Assembly (NCBI RefSeq): GCF_000970085.1
Contig: NZ_CP009506.1
Span: 3,658,001 to 3,722,000, forward strand
Source: Methanosarcina siciliae T4/M
GTDB taxonomy: Archaea > Halobacteriota > Methanosarcinia > Methanosarcinales > Methanosarcinaceae
Length of the DNA: 64,000 nucleotides
Direction: 5' to 3'
Part shown: one piece after another, positions 1 through 8,839 of the stretch
How the letters are laid out: every line of letters begins with the position of its first letter
Numbering within the stretch: the first letter of the stretch is position 1
Translations under genes and position numbers: made by a program
The notes under the pieces: model-generated
Databases searched by the model: none
Seen by the model: only the letters and a program-made list of their open reading frames with translations
What the model was told of the DNA's origin: nothing

Positions 1-1861
1 CTTCTTCTTCGGAATTGGAAATAAAGAAATTTGCAGAATCTTCTACCCCTGTCTGGAAGTTATTGGAAACTGCGGGCCGTTTTCCTATATATACAATCCA
101 GTTCCCGTAGTCCCACCAGCTAAGGACCCCGTATTCGGGGGTTTCTGTGGGGTCAAGATAATAGGAAGTTGCAGGGGTTGAGGCTTCAAGCCAGTTGAGA
201 GAGTCTTTCCATTCAGGATCAATTGAAGCCGGATCCTTAGAAAAAGAGACCCCAAACCATATGGAGGGTACAAAGACAAGTCCTATCAAAGCCACTCCTG
301 AAACCAGTTTGAAGTAATCAGGTTCGGCTGACGTGTTTTTTGATTCTGTTGCTTGTCTGTTTTTAAATTTCGTTTTTGATCCTGCTTTTTTTCCTCTTTT
401 AAGTGAGGAATCCGGTACCTTCTCCGTTTTATTTTCGGGTTTTACCAGCTTTTTAGCTTCTGTTTCGAAATCAAGGGATTCCAGCAGTACCCAGAGGATG
501 TATGCTGTAAGGATTGAGATATTCACTGCAAAAAGATAGGTAAAACGTCTTTGTGAAAGAGCAAGATATGCATAAAAAAGTGTCCATAAAAGGAAAAATA
601 CCCCTTCAGGTTTTGCCTTTTCTCCTTTTAACTCAAGGACGAACAGGAAAAGTCCTGCCAGTGCCGCCAGAAAAGTAAGCCCGAAACTTCCCAGCACCGA
701 TGAGAAGGTAAGCTTTCCCTGCGAAGTCAAAAAGAGGGGCACTGCTTCGGAAATTGTGCCTATGTATTCTCCTTTCCCCGAAAAAAACCTCAGGCCTTCA
801 ACAATGAAACCATAGTATTCGACGGAAAATATCCTGACGAGAAAAAGCCCTGAGACTAAGATTAGTATTAAAACGCCGGGGTAGTACTTCCAGTCCATTT
901 CTTTCTTTGAGACATATATTGAAAAGCCCCATAAAAGGAATAAACCTGCGAGCATAATCAGTACATATACGACCTGGAACCAGGAAAGATACATCGCACT
1001 CATTTCAAGCCCGGGCCGGATTTCTCCTGCTGCGAAAGGAATTGTGAACAAAAGCGTGGCAAGCAGAGTTATAACCGAGCAGATGAAGAGGTAATCCGAT
1101 TCTTTTCCTGCTTTAAGGTCTATTGTTCTCTGAACCAGCGCGTAAAGGCCAATAAAACTGATAAAGACCGGGCCCCCCACCCAGGTAAAGATAATGAGTG
1201 AAAAAAAGATTCCTGAGGCTGCTGCAAGTCCCAGGGGATTTATGAGGTTTTTATCGGAAGATATGTTTTTGAGTGAACTTAATGTGAGGTTTTTTTCCCC
1301 TGCCAGTTTTATGGCAAGTATGAATAGTGCATAGGCTGCCGTTGAGAGGAGTACTTCAGCTACGTGATGGTCGGCTGCCCCAAAGCGGGATATGTATACA
1401 TGGGCCGGGAGAGTAGCAAAGACGAAAGCTCCAAGAAGCCCTGTTTTTTTGTCAAAGACCGAAGCTGCCACTACATAAACAGGAATTACGGTCAGGACTC
1501 CGAGCAGTACTGGCAAAAGCGCCCCTGCAAATTCTACAGTATGCGTATCAGGCTGTCCTCCTCCTATAATTATTGCAAGCAGGGCGCCTAAGAGGTCAAA
1601 GAATGGCGGCCATCCAACCTCAAAACCATATGGGTAGTTAAGATAGGTATCAAAGTTAAGGGAATGAGGAAAACTGGAGACCGTGTATAGAATGCGCCGC
1701 ATATGATAATAGTCATCATATCCCGTGAAAGTTATGCCCCCATCTGCAGTGAGCGAAGCATAGGTGAGCATACGGATGAGAAATGCAACTGCTATAATCG
1801 CAAGGATAGAGATTATTCCGAGTTTGTAGTTGGAAGTTAGCTGTTTTGACTTTGGAGGCAT
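1..1861 (-). CDS. aglB: Oligosaccharyltransferase AglB (STT3 family), C-terminus beyond the window
   Basis: The minus strand is open from an ATG at 1861 to the window edge, giving at least 620 residues. The product is a multi-spanning membrane protein that transfers a lipid-linked glycan to Asn in NxS/T sequons on the outside of the cell. A first TM segment is followed by the STT3 acidic loop motif GYDDYYHMRR near residue 47. About a dozen hydrophobic segments follow, and then the WWDYGNW signature near residue 590, a variant of the WWDYG motif that binds the sequon Thr/Ser. The remaining C-terminal domain lies outside the window. A Lys/Ser-rich loop near residues 480-510 is unusual. It sits beside a glycan-biosynthesis locus, which fits N-glycosylation of the S-layer. 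The family call is firm; which AglB paralogue this is cannot be told. Confidence 0.93.
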   Translation of the reverse strand, partial: MPPKSKQLTSNYKLGIISILAIIAVAFLIRMLTYASLTADGGITFTGYDDYYHMRRILYTVSSFPHSLNFDTYLNYPYGFEVGWPPFFDLLGALLAIIIGGGQPDTHTVEFAGALLPVLLGVLTVIPVYVVAASVFDKKTGLLGAFVFATLPAHVYISRFGAADHHVAEVLLSTAAYALFILAIKLAGEKNLTLSSLKNISSDKNLINPLGLAAASGIFFSLIIFTWVGGPVFISFIGLYALVQRTIDLKAGKESDYLFICSVITLLATLLFTIPFAAGEIRPGLEMSAMYLSWFQVVYVLIMLAGLFLLWGFSIYVSKKEMDWKYYPGVLILILVSGLFLVRIFSVEYYGFIVEGLRFFSGKGEYIGTISEAVPLFLTSQGKLTFSSVLGSFGLTFLAALAGLFLFVLELKGEKAKPEGVFFLLWTLFYAYLALSQRRFTYLFAVNISILTAYILWVLLESLDFETEAKKLVKPENKTEKVPDSSLKRGKKAGSKTKFKNRQATESKNTSAEPDYFKLVSGVALIGLVFVPSIWFGVSFSKDPASIDPEWKDSLNWLEASTPATSYYLDPTETPEYGVLSWWDYGNWIVYIGKRPAVSNNFQTGVEDSANFFISNSEEE

Positions 1862-2234
1862 CGTGATTTTATTCGTAATGATCAACTCGGTTGTATTTTA
1901 TTACTTTTGCCAGGTTTTTTCGGTAACATTTTTTAAATAGAGTGATTTTTGTTTGTGGTCTTGTTATTCCCTATCTATAAAGTATTTTCCTTTGATTTAA
2001 ATATGGCTTTGATGGGTTTGTTGAATTCGGTTCGTTCCTGTTGATAGATGCTTGTCTATGGAAATTATTCTCAATGTTAATAAGTTCCGGAATTTATTAG
2101 AAGCTGTATCGGAAAGTTTCATAGAATATGATCATCTATACTTTAATGTATGCAGTATAACTTCTGCGCAGTATAATTTACACATTCTTTTCAAAATAGT
2201 TATAAATATTGAACTTTATGAAATGTTGTAAAAT
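1862..2234. other. Intergenic region with divergent promoters
   Basis: This AT-rich spacer lies between two divergent genes. A TATA-like element (GTTATAAATATT, near 2200) precedes the rightward pseudogene. No RNA gene or repeat was recognised. Confidence 0.5.
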
Positions 2235-3151
2235 ATGAAAATGACAAAATGCTTGATAACGGGTGGAGCGGGATTTATAGGCTCTCACATTATCGAGAAC
2301 TTACTGAATCCTGGGCAGGAGGTTGTTTGCCTTGACAACTTTGATGCCTATTACTCTCCACGGTTAAAGGGAAAAAATACAGAGCCTTTCAGGAAATATG
2401 ATCGTTTTAAACTTGTTAAAGACGATATCCGTGATAAGGTCCCTTTAAACCGGACTTTTGAAGGGGTCGAATATATTTTTCATGAAGCTGCTCAGGCTGA
2501 GGTCAGGACCTCTGTTGAAATCCCCATGAAACCTCATGAAGTTAACGCTACGGGCACATTAAATCTTCTCGAATCTGTGCTTGATTCGGACATCAGAAAA
2601 TTTAGAAATGCTTCTTCTTCTGTTTATGGTAGAGTAGAATATCTCCCCTTTGACGAGTTTCTTCCTGAGCAGCTTTCCCCTTACGGCGTTTCCAGACTTC
2701 TCGCAAAACACTACTGCAGGGTCTTTGAAGAAGACTACGGATTGAAAAATGTTTCCTTATGCTATTTTACGGTCTACGGCCCGAGGATGAGACCGGACTT
2801 TGCGATCAATATATTTACGAAAGCTGACTTGAAAAATGAACACATTATCATTTCGGGGATAGAGAGAATACAAGGGACTTTACCTATGTAGATGATATAG
2901 TAAGGGCAAACCTTTTCTGCATGGAAAAAGGAAGTGGGGTCTATAATATCGACGCGGAAATTCTTTCAGCATCAATGACCTTGCCCAAAAAATTATTGAA
3001 ATAAATGAAAATGAATTGAAAATAATCTACATGAATCCTGTGAAAGGTGATGCAAAGCACTCTCTCGCAAGTTCTGGAAATAGCTAGGAAAGAAATTGGA
3101 TGGAAATCTGAAATTACTGTGGAAGAAGGCCTTAGGAGGTATGCGGAGTGA
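2235..3151 (+). pseudogene. Frameshifted UDP-sugar 4-epimerase / NAD-dependent epimerase
   Basis: The reading frame opens with the SDR nucleotide-binding motif GGAGFIGSH and continues as an extended short-chain dehydrogenase. It includes the substrate region SSSVYG and YGVSR, where the usual YxxxK catalytic lysine is Arg. It stops at 2891. Homologous coding continues in other frames: DFTYVDDIVRANLFCMEKG from about 2872, SINDLAQKIIE from about 2965, and ARKEIGWKSEITVEEGLRRYAE ending at the TGA at 3149-3151. At least three frameshifts are therefore needed to restore one protein of about 305 residues. The old stop codon overlaps the GTG start of the next gene, so the two were once translationally coupled. 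With several lesions and a substituted catalytic Lys, this is a dead gene rather than one sequencing error. Confidence 0.85.
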
Positions 3152-4077
3152 GTGTCGAACTCTCAATTGTGATCCCGGCTTATAATGAAGAGGAAAGTGT
3201 CGTTCCCTGTTACTGGGAAGTAATAGAAGCCCTTAAGCCTCTAGGCAAAAGCTATGAAATCATTTTTTTGGATGACGGATCTACGGATTCAACTTTTGAA
3301 AAGCTTAATGAATTAAGCAAAACCGACAATCGATTAAGAGTCCTAAAATTAAGAAAAAATTTTGGACAGAGCGCCGCGTTGAGAGCCGGTTTCGACCATG
3401 CCGAAGGCAGGTACATTATAACCATGGATGCAGACCTCCAGAACGACCCTCATGACATTCCGCTCCTTCTACAAAAGCTGGAATCAGAAGACTTTGATGT
3501 GGTCTGTGGTTGGCGTTATTCCCGAAAAGATACTTTTTCAAAAAAAGTCTACTCAAAGTTCGCCAACTACCTCCGAAAAAAACTGACCCATGAACAGATT
3601 CACGACTCCGGCTGTACCCTCCGCGCCTATAAAAAAGAATGCGTAAATAATTTGGAACTTTACGGGGAACTTCACCGTTATATTCCTGCAATGCTCGGCT
3701 GGAAAGGATACCGGATAGGGGAAATCAAGATCAACCACAGGGAAAGACAGTATGGTAAAACAAAGTACAACTGGAAACGGTTGTTCAGGGGTTTTCTGGA
3801 TCTTCTCGTGGTTGCCTTCTGGGAAAGGTATTCAGTCAGGCCCATGCATGTATTTGGTGGTGCAGGTTTGGTTTTTGGATTTTTGGGTTTTATTATATCT
3901 ATGTACCTTGGAATTATGAGACTTGTTTATGGTAGGGGATTAAGTGACAGGCCCCTTTTCCTTGTGGGAATTCTTTTGATTATTGTTGGGGTGCAGTTTC
4001 TTGCAACCGGTGTCCTTGCAGATATTCTGCTTAAGATATATTACGGTCAGAATGGGAGGAAGAACTACCTGATTTAA
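3148..4077 (+). CDS. Polyprenyl-phosphate glycosyltransferase (GT2, DPM1/GtrB type)
   Basis: 309 residues. An N-terminal GT-A domain carries the nucleotide-binding DDGSTD (42-47) and the metal-binding DAD (94-96, in MDADLQND). Two C-terminal hydrophobic segments (about 235-260 and 270-295) anchor it. Proteins of this build move a sugar from a nucleotide donor to dolichyl or polyprenyl phosphate on the cytoplasmic face. The sugar cannot be read from the sequence. It starts with GTG at 3148, overlapping the stop of the broken epimerase, with an AGGAGG upstream at 3134-3139. It lies in a glycan gene cluster next to aglB. Confidence 0.88.
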   Translation: MSVELSIVIPAYNEEESVVPCYWEVIEALKPLGKSYEIIFLDDGSTDSTFEKLNELSKTDNRLRVLKLRKNFGQSAALRAGFDHAEGRYIITMDADLQNDPHDIPLLLQKLESEDFDVVCGWRYSRKDTFSKKVYSKFANYLRKKLTHEQIHDSGCTLRAYKKECVNNLELYGELHRYIPAMLGWKGYRIGEIKINHRERQYGKTKYNWKRLFRGFLDLLVVAFWERYSVRPMHVFGGAGLVFGFLGFIISMYLGIMRLVYGRGLSDRPLFLVGILLIIVGVQFLATGVLADILLKIYYGQNGRKNYLI

Positions 4078-4139
4078 AAGGGCATGTTCCTGAAAAGTGT
4101 AGAATATTTTAGGATTGTAAAAGGCATATATGTGGTATA

Positions 4140-5258
4140 ATGAAGGTACTGATGCTGAATTATGAGTATCCTCCGCTGGGAGGGGGTGGAAGTAATGCTT
4201 GTAAATACCTCTTAAGAGAGATGGCAAATAAAGCAATAGAGGTAGATCTGGTTACATCCTCCCCATCTAATATATTTGAAACTGAAACGATTGGGGATAC
4301 TGTAAGCATTTACAAACTACCTGTAAATAAAAAGGACGTCCACTATTGGACACAAAGAGAAATTCTAAGCTACAGCTGGAAAGCAAAGAACTTTATTAAT
4401 AATTTGCTGAATGAAAATAAATATGATTTATGCCATGCTTTTTTCGGTGTACCTTGTGGTGCAATAGCTTATCTGTTCAGAAAAAAAATACCATATATTG
4501 TTTCTTTAAGAGGATCTGATGTTCCAGGTTTTAACAACAGGTTTGGTTTTCAGTATATATTCTTGAAACCTCTCATCAAAAAAGTATGGGATAATGCTGG
4601 AGTTGTGGTTGCTAACAGTCAGGGGTTAAAGGAACTTGCTTTGAAAACATCACCGTCTCAGGAGATTGGAGTAATCTACAATGGGGTTGATATTTCAGAG
4701 TTCGAGCCGGATTTTAGTAGAGAAGATGGGAGTGAAATAAAGATTGTTTGTGTTTCAAGATTAATCAAGAGAAAAGGAATCAATTATCTAATAGAAGCGG
4801 TTGGGAAATTAAAAGATAAACAGATACAATTAACCCTTGTTGGTGAAGGAAACCAGGAAGAAGAACTGAGAAAATTGGTTGATGACCTTAAAATCTCGGA
4901 CAGGGTAGATTTTAAAGGTTACGTAGGCCATGGCCAGATTGCTGAAATATATCGAAACAGCGATATTTTTGTTTTGCCATCCTTAAACGAAGGAATGAGT
5001 AATGCTTTACTGGAAGCTTTGGCTGCAGGATTGCCTGTTATTGTCACGGATACCGGTGGGACTTCTGAGCTTCTGGATGGAAATGGTGCGCTTGTACCTA
5101 TGGGTAATTCGGATGCGATTGCACAGGCTATTCGTAGTTTTGTTGATAATCCCGGGAAGTTTCGACATATGGGATTGAGGAGCAGGGAGATTGCTGAAGA
5201 GATGGATTGGATGAGGGTTGGAGAGGCATATTTGAAATTGTACGAGGAACTCGGATGA
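4140..5258 (+). CDS. GT4 family glycosyltransferase
   Basis: 372 residues in two Rossmann-like halves (GT-B). The N-terminal half contains the glycine loop YPPLGGGGSNAC typical of GT4 acceptor sites. The C-terminal half carries VSRLIKRKGINYLIEA and the donor-binding segment LPSLNEGMSNALLEALAAGLPVIVT, with the E-x7-E pattern of retaining GT4 enzymes. It has no membrane segment and should act in the cytoplasm on a lipid-linked glycan. Its TGA overlaps the ATG of the next gene (ATGA), so the two are translationally coupled. Donor and acceptor sugars cannot be inferred. Confidence 0.88.
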   Translation: MKVLMLNYEYPPLGGGGSNACKYLLREMANKAIEVDLVTSSPSNIFETETIGDTVSIYKLPVNKKDVHYWTQREILSYSWKAKNFINNLLNENKYDLCHAFFGVPCGAIAYLFRKKIPYIVSLRGSDVPGFNNRFGFQYIFLKPLIKKVWDNAGVVVANSQGLKELALKTSPSQEIGVIYNGVDISEFEPDFSREDGSEIKIVCVSRLIKRKGINYLIEAVGKLKDKQIQLTLVGEGNQEEELRKLVDDLKISDRVDFKGYVGHGQIAEIYRNSDIFVLPSLNEGMSNALLEALAAGLPVIVTDTGGTSELLDGNGALVPMGNSDAIAQAIRSFVDNPGKFRHMGLRSREIAEEMDWMRVGEAYLKLYEELG

Positions 5259-6589
5259 ACTGGAGAAAACCTTTGATTTTTGCGGGGCTTCATTTAACAG
5301 GTAGCAAAATACCCTTCTATTTGGAGGAAATTAAAAGAGTTTCCAAGCTTCCACAGGATGAAATCAAAAAATACCAGGATAAAAAATTAGAAAAATTATT
5401 ACTCCATTCTTACCAGAATGTTCCTTATTACCACAAGATTCTGCCTGAAGCGGGTGTGATCATCGATGGTGAAGTCCATCTCAAAAACTTTGGTAAAATT
5501 CCCATTTTGACAAAAGAAATTATAGGGTCCAATTTTGAGGACTTGAAAAGTCGAAATTTAAAGACCAGAACATTTTATGAAAATCACACTGGTGGTTCTA
5601 CAGGTCAACCTTTAATCTTTTTGCAGGACAAATACTATGAGGATCAAAATTTTGCCAATAAGATTTTTTTCTGTGGATTAGCAGGTAAAGATATTGGTAA
5701 AAAAGAAATGAAAATTTGGGGTTCTGAAAAAGATCTTGTGGAAGGGACTTCCAGTATCAAGTCCAGGCTAACTTTTTGGTTATATAATCGGCTTTTTGAA
5801 AATAGTTTCAACCTTGATACAGAACAAACAAATAAAATTATTCAAAATATAAACTCTGAGCAACCAGATCTAATTTGGGGATATGTTAATTCCTTGCTAA
5901 TTCTTTCCAGGTATATCAATGAAAATAATTTGGTAATCAAAAGTCCAAGAGCCGTTATCTCTGCTGCTGGCACATTGACAGAAGATATCAGGTCTGAGAT
6001 AAAACAAGCTTTTAATTGTAAGGTTTTGAATGTTTATGGCTCAAGGGAAATGGGGGATATGGCTTACGAGGATGTCGAAGGTCAAGGTTTGAGCGTTTTC
6101 CAGCATAGTCATTATCTGGAAGTTATTAATAGGGATAATTCAGATTTTGGTGACATTATAGTAACATCATTAAATAACTATTCTTTTCCTTTCATCAGGT
6201 ACAAGATTGGGGATATTTCTGAAGGTTTTATTGACAGCAGTAATAGCAACTCAAATTATGTTAAGCTGAAAAATGTTGTGGGCAGGGAAACTGGCATATT
6301 TAAAACAAAGGATGGTAAATATGTTCCTCCTGAATTTTTCATCCATATAGTCGGCGTGGTTTATAATACCGGATTTATCAAGCAATTTCAGGTAATTCAA
6401 AAAAGTTTTACAGTTATTTTAGTAAAAATTGTTTTGAAAGACAAGAAAGATGAAAAAATGCTTGCAAAAATAGATACATCCATCAAAAAAGTTATGGGTG
6501 ATGACTGCGAAGTTCGTTTTGATTTTGTGGACGTGATCGCACCAAGTAAAAGTGGGAAGTATTTGTATACGATAAGTGAGGTGAATTAA
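5255..6589 (+). CDS. CapK/PaaK-like adenylate-forming protein of polysaccharide biosynthesis
   Basis: 444 residues from the ATG at 5255; an upstream in-frame start at 5207 would overlap the previous gene by 50 bases and is less likely. The ANL-superfamily phosphate loop TGGSTGQPL appears near residue 110. The adenine/carboxylate region YGSREMGDMAYE appears near 265, and RYKIGDIS near 315. The family includes phenylacetate-CoA ligase and the CapK proteins found in capsule loci, which probably activate or transfer an acyl group. Placement directly behind a GT4 gene points to acyl modification of a glycan. The substrate is unknown. Confidence 0.8.
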   Translation: MNWRKPLIFAGLHLTGSKIPFYLEEIKRVSKLPQDEIKKYQDKKLEKLLLHSYQNVPYYHKILPEAGVIIDGEVHLKNFGKIPILTKEIIGSNFEDLKSRNLKTRTFYENHTGGSTGQPLIFLQDKYYEDQNFANKIFFCGLAGKDIGKKEMKIWGSEKDLVEGTSSIKSRLTFWLYNRLFENSFNLDTEQTNKIIQNINSEQPDLIWGYVNSLLILSRYINENNLVIKSPRAVISAAGTLTEDIRSEIKQAFNCKVLNVYGSREMGDMAYEDVEGQGLSVFQHSHYLEVINRDNSDFGDIIVTSLNNYSFPFIRYKIGDISEGFIDSSNSNSNYVKLKNVVGRETGIFKTKDGKYVPPEFFIHIVGVVYNTGFIKQFQVIQKSFTVILVKIVLKDKKDEKMLAKIDTSIKKVMGDDCEVRFDFVDVIAPSKSGKYLYTISEVN

Positions 6590-6724
6590 ATATGCTATAT
6601 AGGGAGCTCTCTGCTTTCATCTTGAATCCAAATTAGTTCGAAAATACAAAGCACCTGCTGAATGTAGAACTTATAATAGGAAAATAAAACCAATAATATG
6701 GCTAAACAAGCCAAAAGCAGGAAT

Positions 6725-6758
6725 AATAGGTGTGATTTCAGAATAGGTGTGATTTCAG
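6725..6758. repeat. Perfect 17-bp tandem duplication
   Basis: The unit AATAGGTGTGATTTCAG occurs twice in immediate succession (6725-6741 and 6742-6758) just ahead of the next gene. An upstream in-frame start at 6698 would translate the duplication, which argues for the start at 6785. Confidence 0.85.
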
Positions 6759-6784
6759 ATCATGACAAAAAGAGCTGGAACATT

Positions 6785-7762
6785 ATGAAAAACAAAACCA
6801 TAGCAAAATTATCTGCCGTTGCACTCTCTATCGGGCTCCTGTATATATTGCTCTCACGCGTCCAATTTGATGAAATTGTTACCACACTTACAAGCATTAA
6901 TCCCGCTTATATACTTGCAGGATTTGCATTATATATCTGCTCATATTTTCTTAGAGCATTTCGATTTTATATTTTACTACATCGAGAAATTGAGCTAAAA
7001 GATCTATTCAATATAATATGTGTGCACAATATGGTAAATAACATCCTGCCAGCAAGGACGGGAGAGTTGTCTTATATCTACTTGCTTAAGAAGGTGCATA
7101 AAAAGACAACCGGGGAAGGAGTTGCGTCATTGATGGTCGCAAGAATTTTTGATATTATTGCCCTGTCTCTACTCTTCCTTATTTCCGTGTTGATAGTTAA
7201 AGATTTACCTGAAATCTTTATGAATACTATCGGGACTGTTGCATTATTTATGGTCATAATGCTTATTTATCTAATAGTTTTACTATACTCTGGAAGGTCT
7301 TTTTTTGGGATTACCAAAAGATTTTTTGGAAAATATAATCTGGATCAAAGAAAGCCTGGTAATTATTTATTGAAAATAGGTGAAGAAACAGTCGATAGCC
7401 TTGAAAAAACAAATATTGGAAATGGTATTTATTTATTAATCCTCTCTTCGATATTGATATGGCTTCTGAATTATTCGATGGTTTTTTTCCTGTTACAGGG
7501 CATGACTATTCATATACCATTACAAAATGTGATATTAGGTGCGACTTTTTGTTTGCTAACTACAGTATTGCCGATTCAGGGTGTTGGAGGTTTTGGCACA
7601 AGTGAAACTGTCTGGACGCTGGTATTTGTACCTTTAGGAATGTCATTGGAAGCTGCCATAATTTCTGGATTTAGCTATCATATTATACTTATAATGTATT
7701 ATCTGTTTATCGGATCATATGGTTTAATTGCATTAAAGGCGACCGTGAGGACTACCCAGTAG
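6785..7762 (+). CDS. Lysylphosphatidylglycerol synthase TM-region / AglD-type flippase-like membrane protein
   Basis: 325 residues from the ATG at 6785 (MKNKTIAKLSAVALSIGL). Seven or eight hydrophobic helices are visible. The family signature region NNILPARTGELSYIYLL lies near residue 85, and the loop GVGGFGTSETVWTL near 275. This UPF0104 family covers the membrane part of MprF and integral proteins beside glycosyltransferases. In archaea some members are linked to transfer or flipping of dolichol-phosphate sugars. No soluble catalytic domain is attached. The role in this locus, lipid-linked glycan movement or transfer, is inference. Confidence 0.75.
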   Translation: MKNKTIAKLSAVALSIGLLYILLSRVQFDEIVTTLTSINPAYILAGFALYICSYFLRAFRFYILLHREIELKDLFNIICVHNMVNNILPARTGELSYIYLLKKVHKKTTGEGVASLMVARIFDIIALSLLFLISVLIVKDLPEIFMNTIGTVALFMVIMLIYLIVLLYSGRSFFGITKRFFGKYNLDQRKPGNYLLKIGEETVDSLEKTNIGNGIYLLILSSILIWLLNYSMVFFLLQGMTIHIPLQNVILGATFCLLTTVLPIQGVGGFGTSETVWTLVFVPLGMSLEAAIISGFSYHIILIMYYLFIGSYGLIALKATVRTTQ

Positions 7763-8200
7763 GTCTAAAGATTTAACGGACTTCCTAATTCATAGACGAT
7801 CATAGGCATCTCCAAAGGCTTTTTGTAATCAAAAACGTAACTATTCACGTTTTAGCTGACTTTCTGCAGATGTCTTCAAAAAAACAACATTTTTTCTGCA
7901 ATCGTTTTTGGATAATTATTCGAAAAATTACAGCTATTATCTCAACTGAATCCCAGGGAAATGGCTTCTTGGGGCTTTCGACGAAGGCAAAAAGACAAAA
8001 ATTTTGGAAAAATATCAAAAACATACGTTTGGTTAAGTATGGAGTTTTTCAGAAAAACGATAGCAAGAAAACTTATGAAAATTGAAAAGACATCTGCGGA
8101 AAGTCGGTTTTAGAAGTGTGGCCAATAATAGTGAAAAATCGTTTAATTAAGCAAATTGCCAACGTTTGTATGTTTGCTATAGCCACTTCATTTTTTCAGA
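7763..8200. other. Intergenic spacer between convergent genes
   Basis: This AT-rich stretch lies between convergent genes. A short open frame at 7870-8085 has a Lys/Asn-biased composition without a motif and is judged spurious. Its right part (8051-8110) resembles 10858-10917. Confidence 0.4.
8051..8110. repeat. Diverged intergenic repeat, copy 1
   Basis: The segment beginning GAAAAACGATAGCAAGAAAA and ending near GCGGAAAGTCGG aligns over about 58 bases with 10861-10917 (GAAAATCGATAGCAGGAAAA ... GTGGAAAGTGGG). The pair flanks the two leftward genes at 8201-10139, as would be left by insertion of a segment or by a dispersed element. Confidence 0.5.
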
Positions 8201-8839
8201 CTAATTCTCATGTCTTTGTGTCCTATACAGTAAAAATAATAATATAAAGATGGATGGTAGATAAAACACAAAGAAGGGAATATCCTGTAAGATTCTTTCA
8301 TGGAAATTTTTTAGTATTTCAGATCCATGAATTTCGTACAATGTTCTGAATTTGAGGTCGCCATCGATTTTTTCATGGTTTAAATAAGCTGTTCCTTCTT
8401 CATACTTATCATTTTGAGAGTACCATGCCGTGATGGCATTTCCGGGCACAGAATCTGGAGACTCCAAATAAAAATAGTAGTGTTTTCCTTTGGAATTTTC
8501 AATAGGTTTAAATTTAAATGGATAGTATGAATTATCTTTAACGTTTTTGGCGTTTATCTTGATGGTAACCAGGTCTGTGCCTGAACCTGATTGATTCTTT
8601 AAGTGAAATATTATTTCTTCAGTGTTTGTCCTGGCATAAGTAGCTAATGAAACATCAATTTCACAGAGTTTATCTTCATTGGACGTGAAACTTTGGCCAA
8701 CGTTACTGCCGTTCTTTATCTCTCCAATAGGTTTGTCGTTAACGTTCTGATTTACATCGATAATATTGAGGGGAATTGCATAAAATAATGCTGAAATTAA
8801 TATCAATAAAATAATAGGTAAATATCTTTTATTATTCAT
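8201..8839 (-). CDS. Membrane-anchored protein with a carbohydrate-binding-like domain
   Basis: 212 residues from the ATG at 8839, which overlaps the stop of the upstream gene. One N-terminal TM segment (about 5-25) and one C-terminal TM segment (about 188-208) flank an extracytoplasmic beta-rich domain. That domain (LATYARTN ... PFKFKPIENSKGKHYYF) is recognisably the same as one in the 1160-residue glycosyltransferase at 12434 (TATYGRTN ... PFKFKPVKDCKGKVFSF). I know no named family for it; a jelly-roll sugar-binding fold is a guess. It probably works with the adjacent membrane glycosyltransferase-like protein. Confidence 0.7.
   Translation of the reverse strand: MNNKRYLPIILLILISALFYAIPLNIIDVNQNVNDKPIGEIKNGSNVGQSFTSNEDKLCEIDVSLATYARTNTEEIIFHLKNQSGSGTDLVTIKINAKNVKDNSYYPFKFKPIENSKGKHYYFYLESPDSVPGNAITAWYSQNDKYEEGTAYLNHEKIDGDLKFRTLYEIHGSEILKNFHERILQDIPFFVFYLPSIFILLFLLYRTQRHEN

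Noticed and set aside
7870..8085. 71-codon open frame on the plus strand
   Set aside because: Composition is dominated by Lys, Asn, Phe and Ile, as expected from AT-rich DNA. It has no motif and overlaps a dispersed intergenic repeat.
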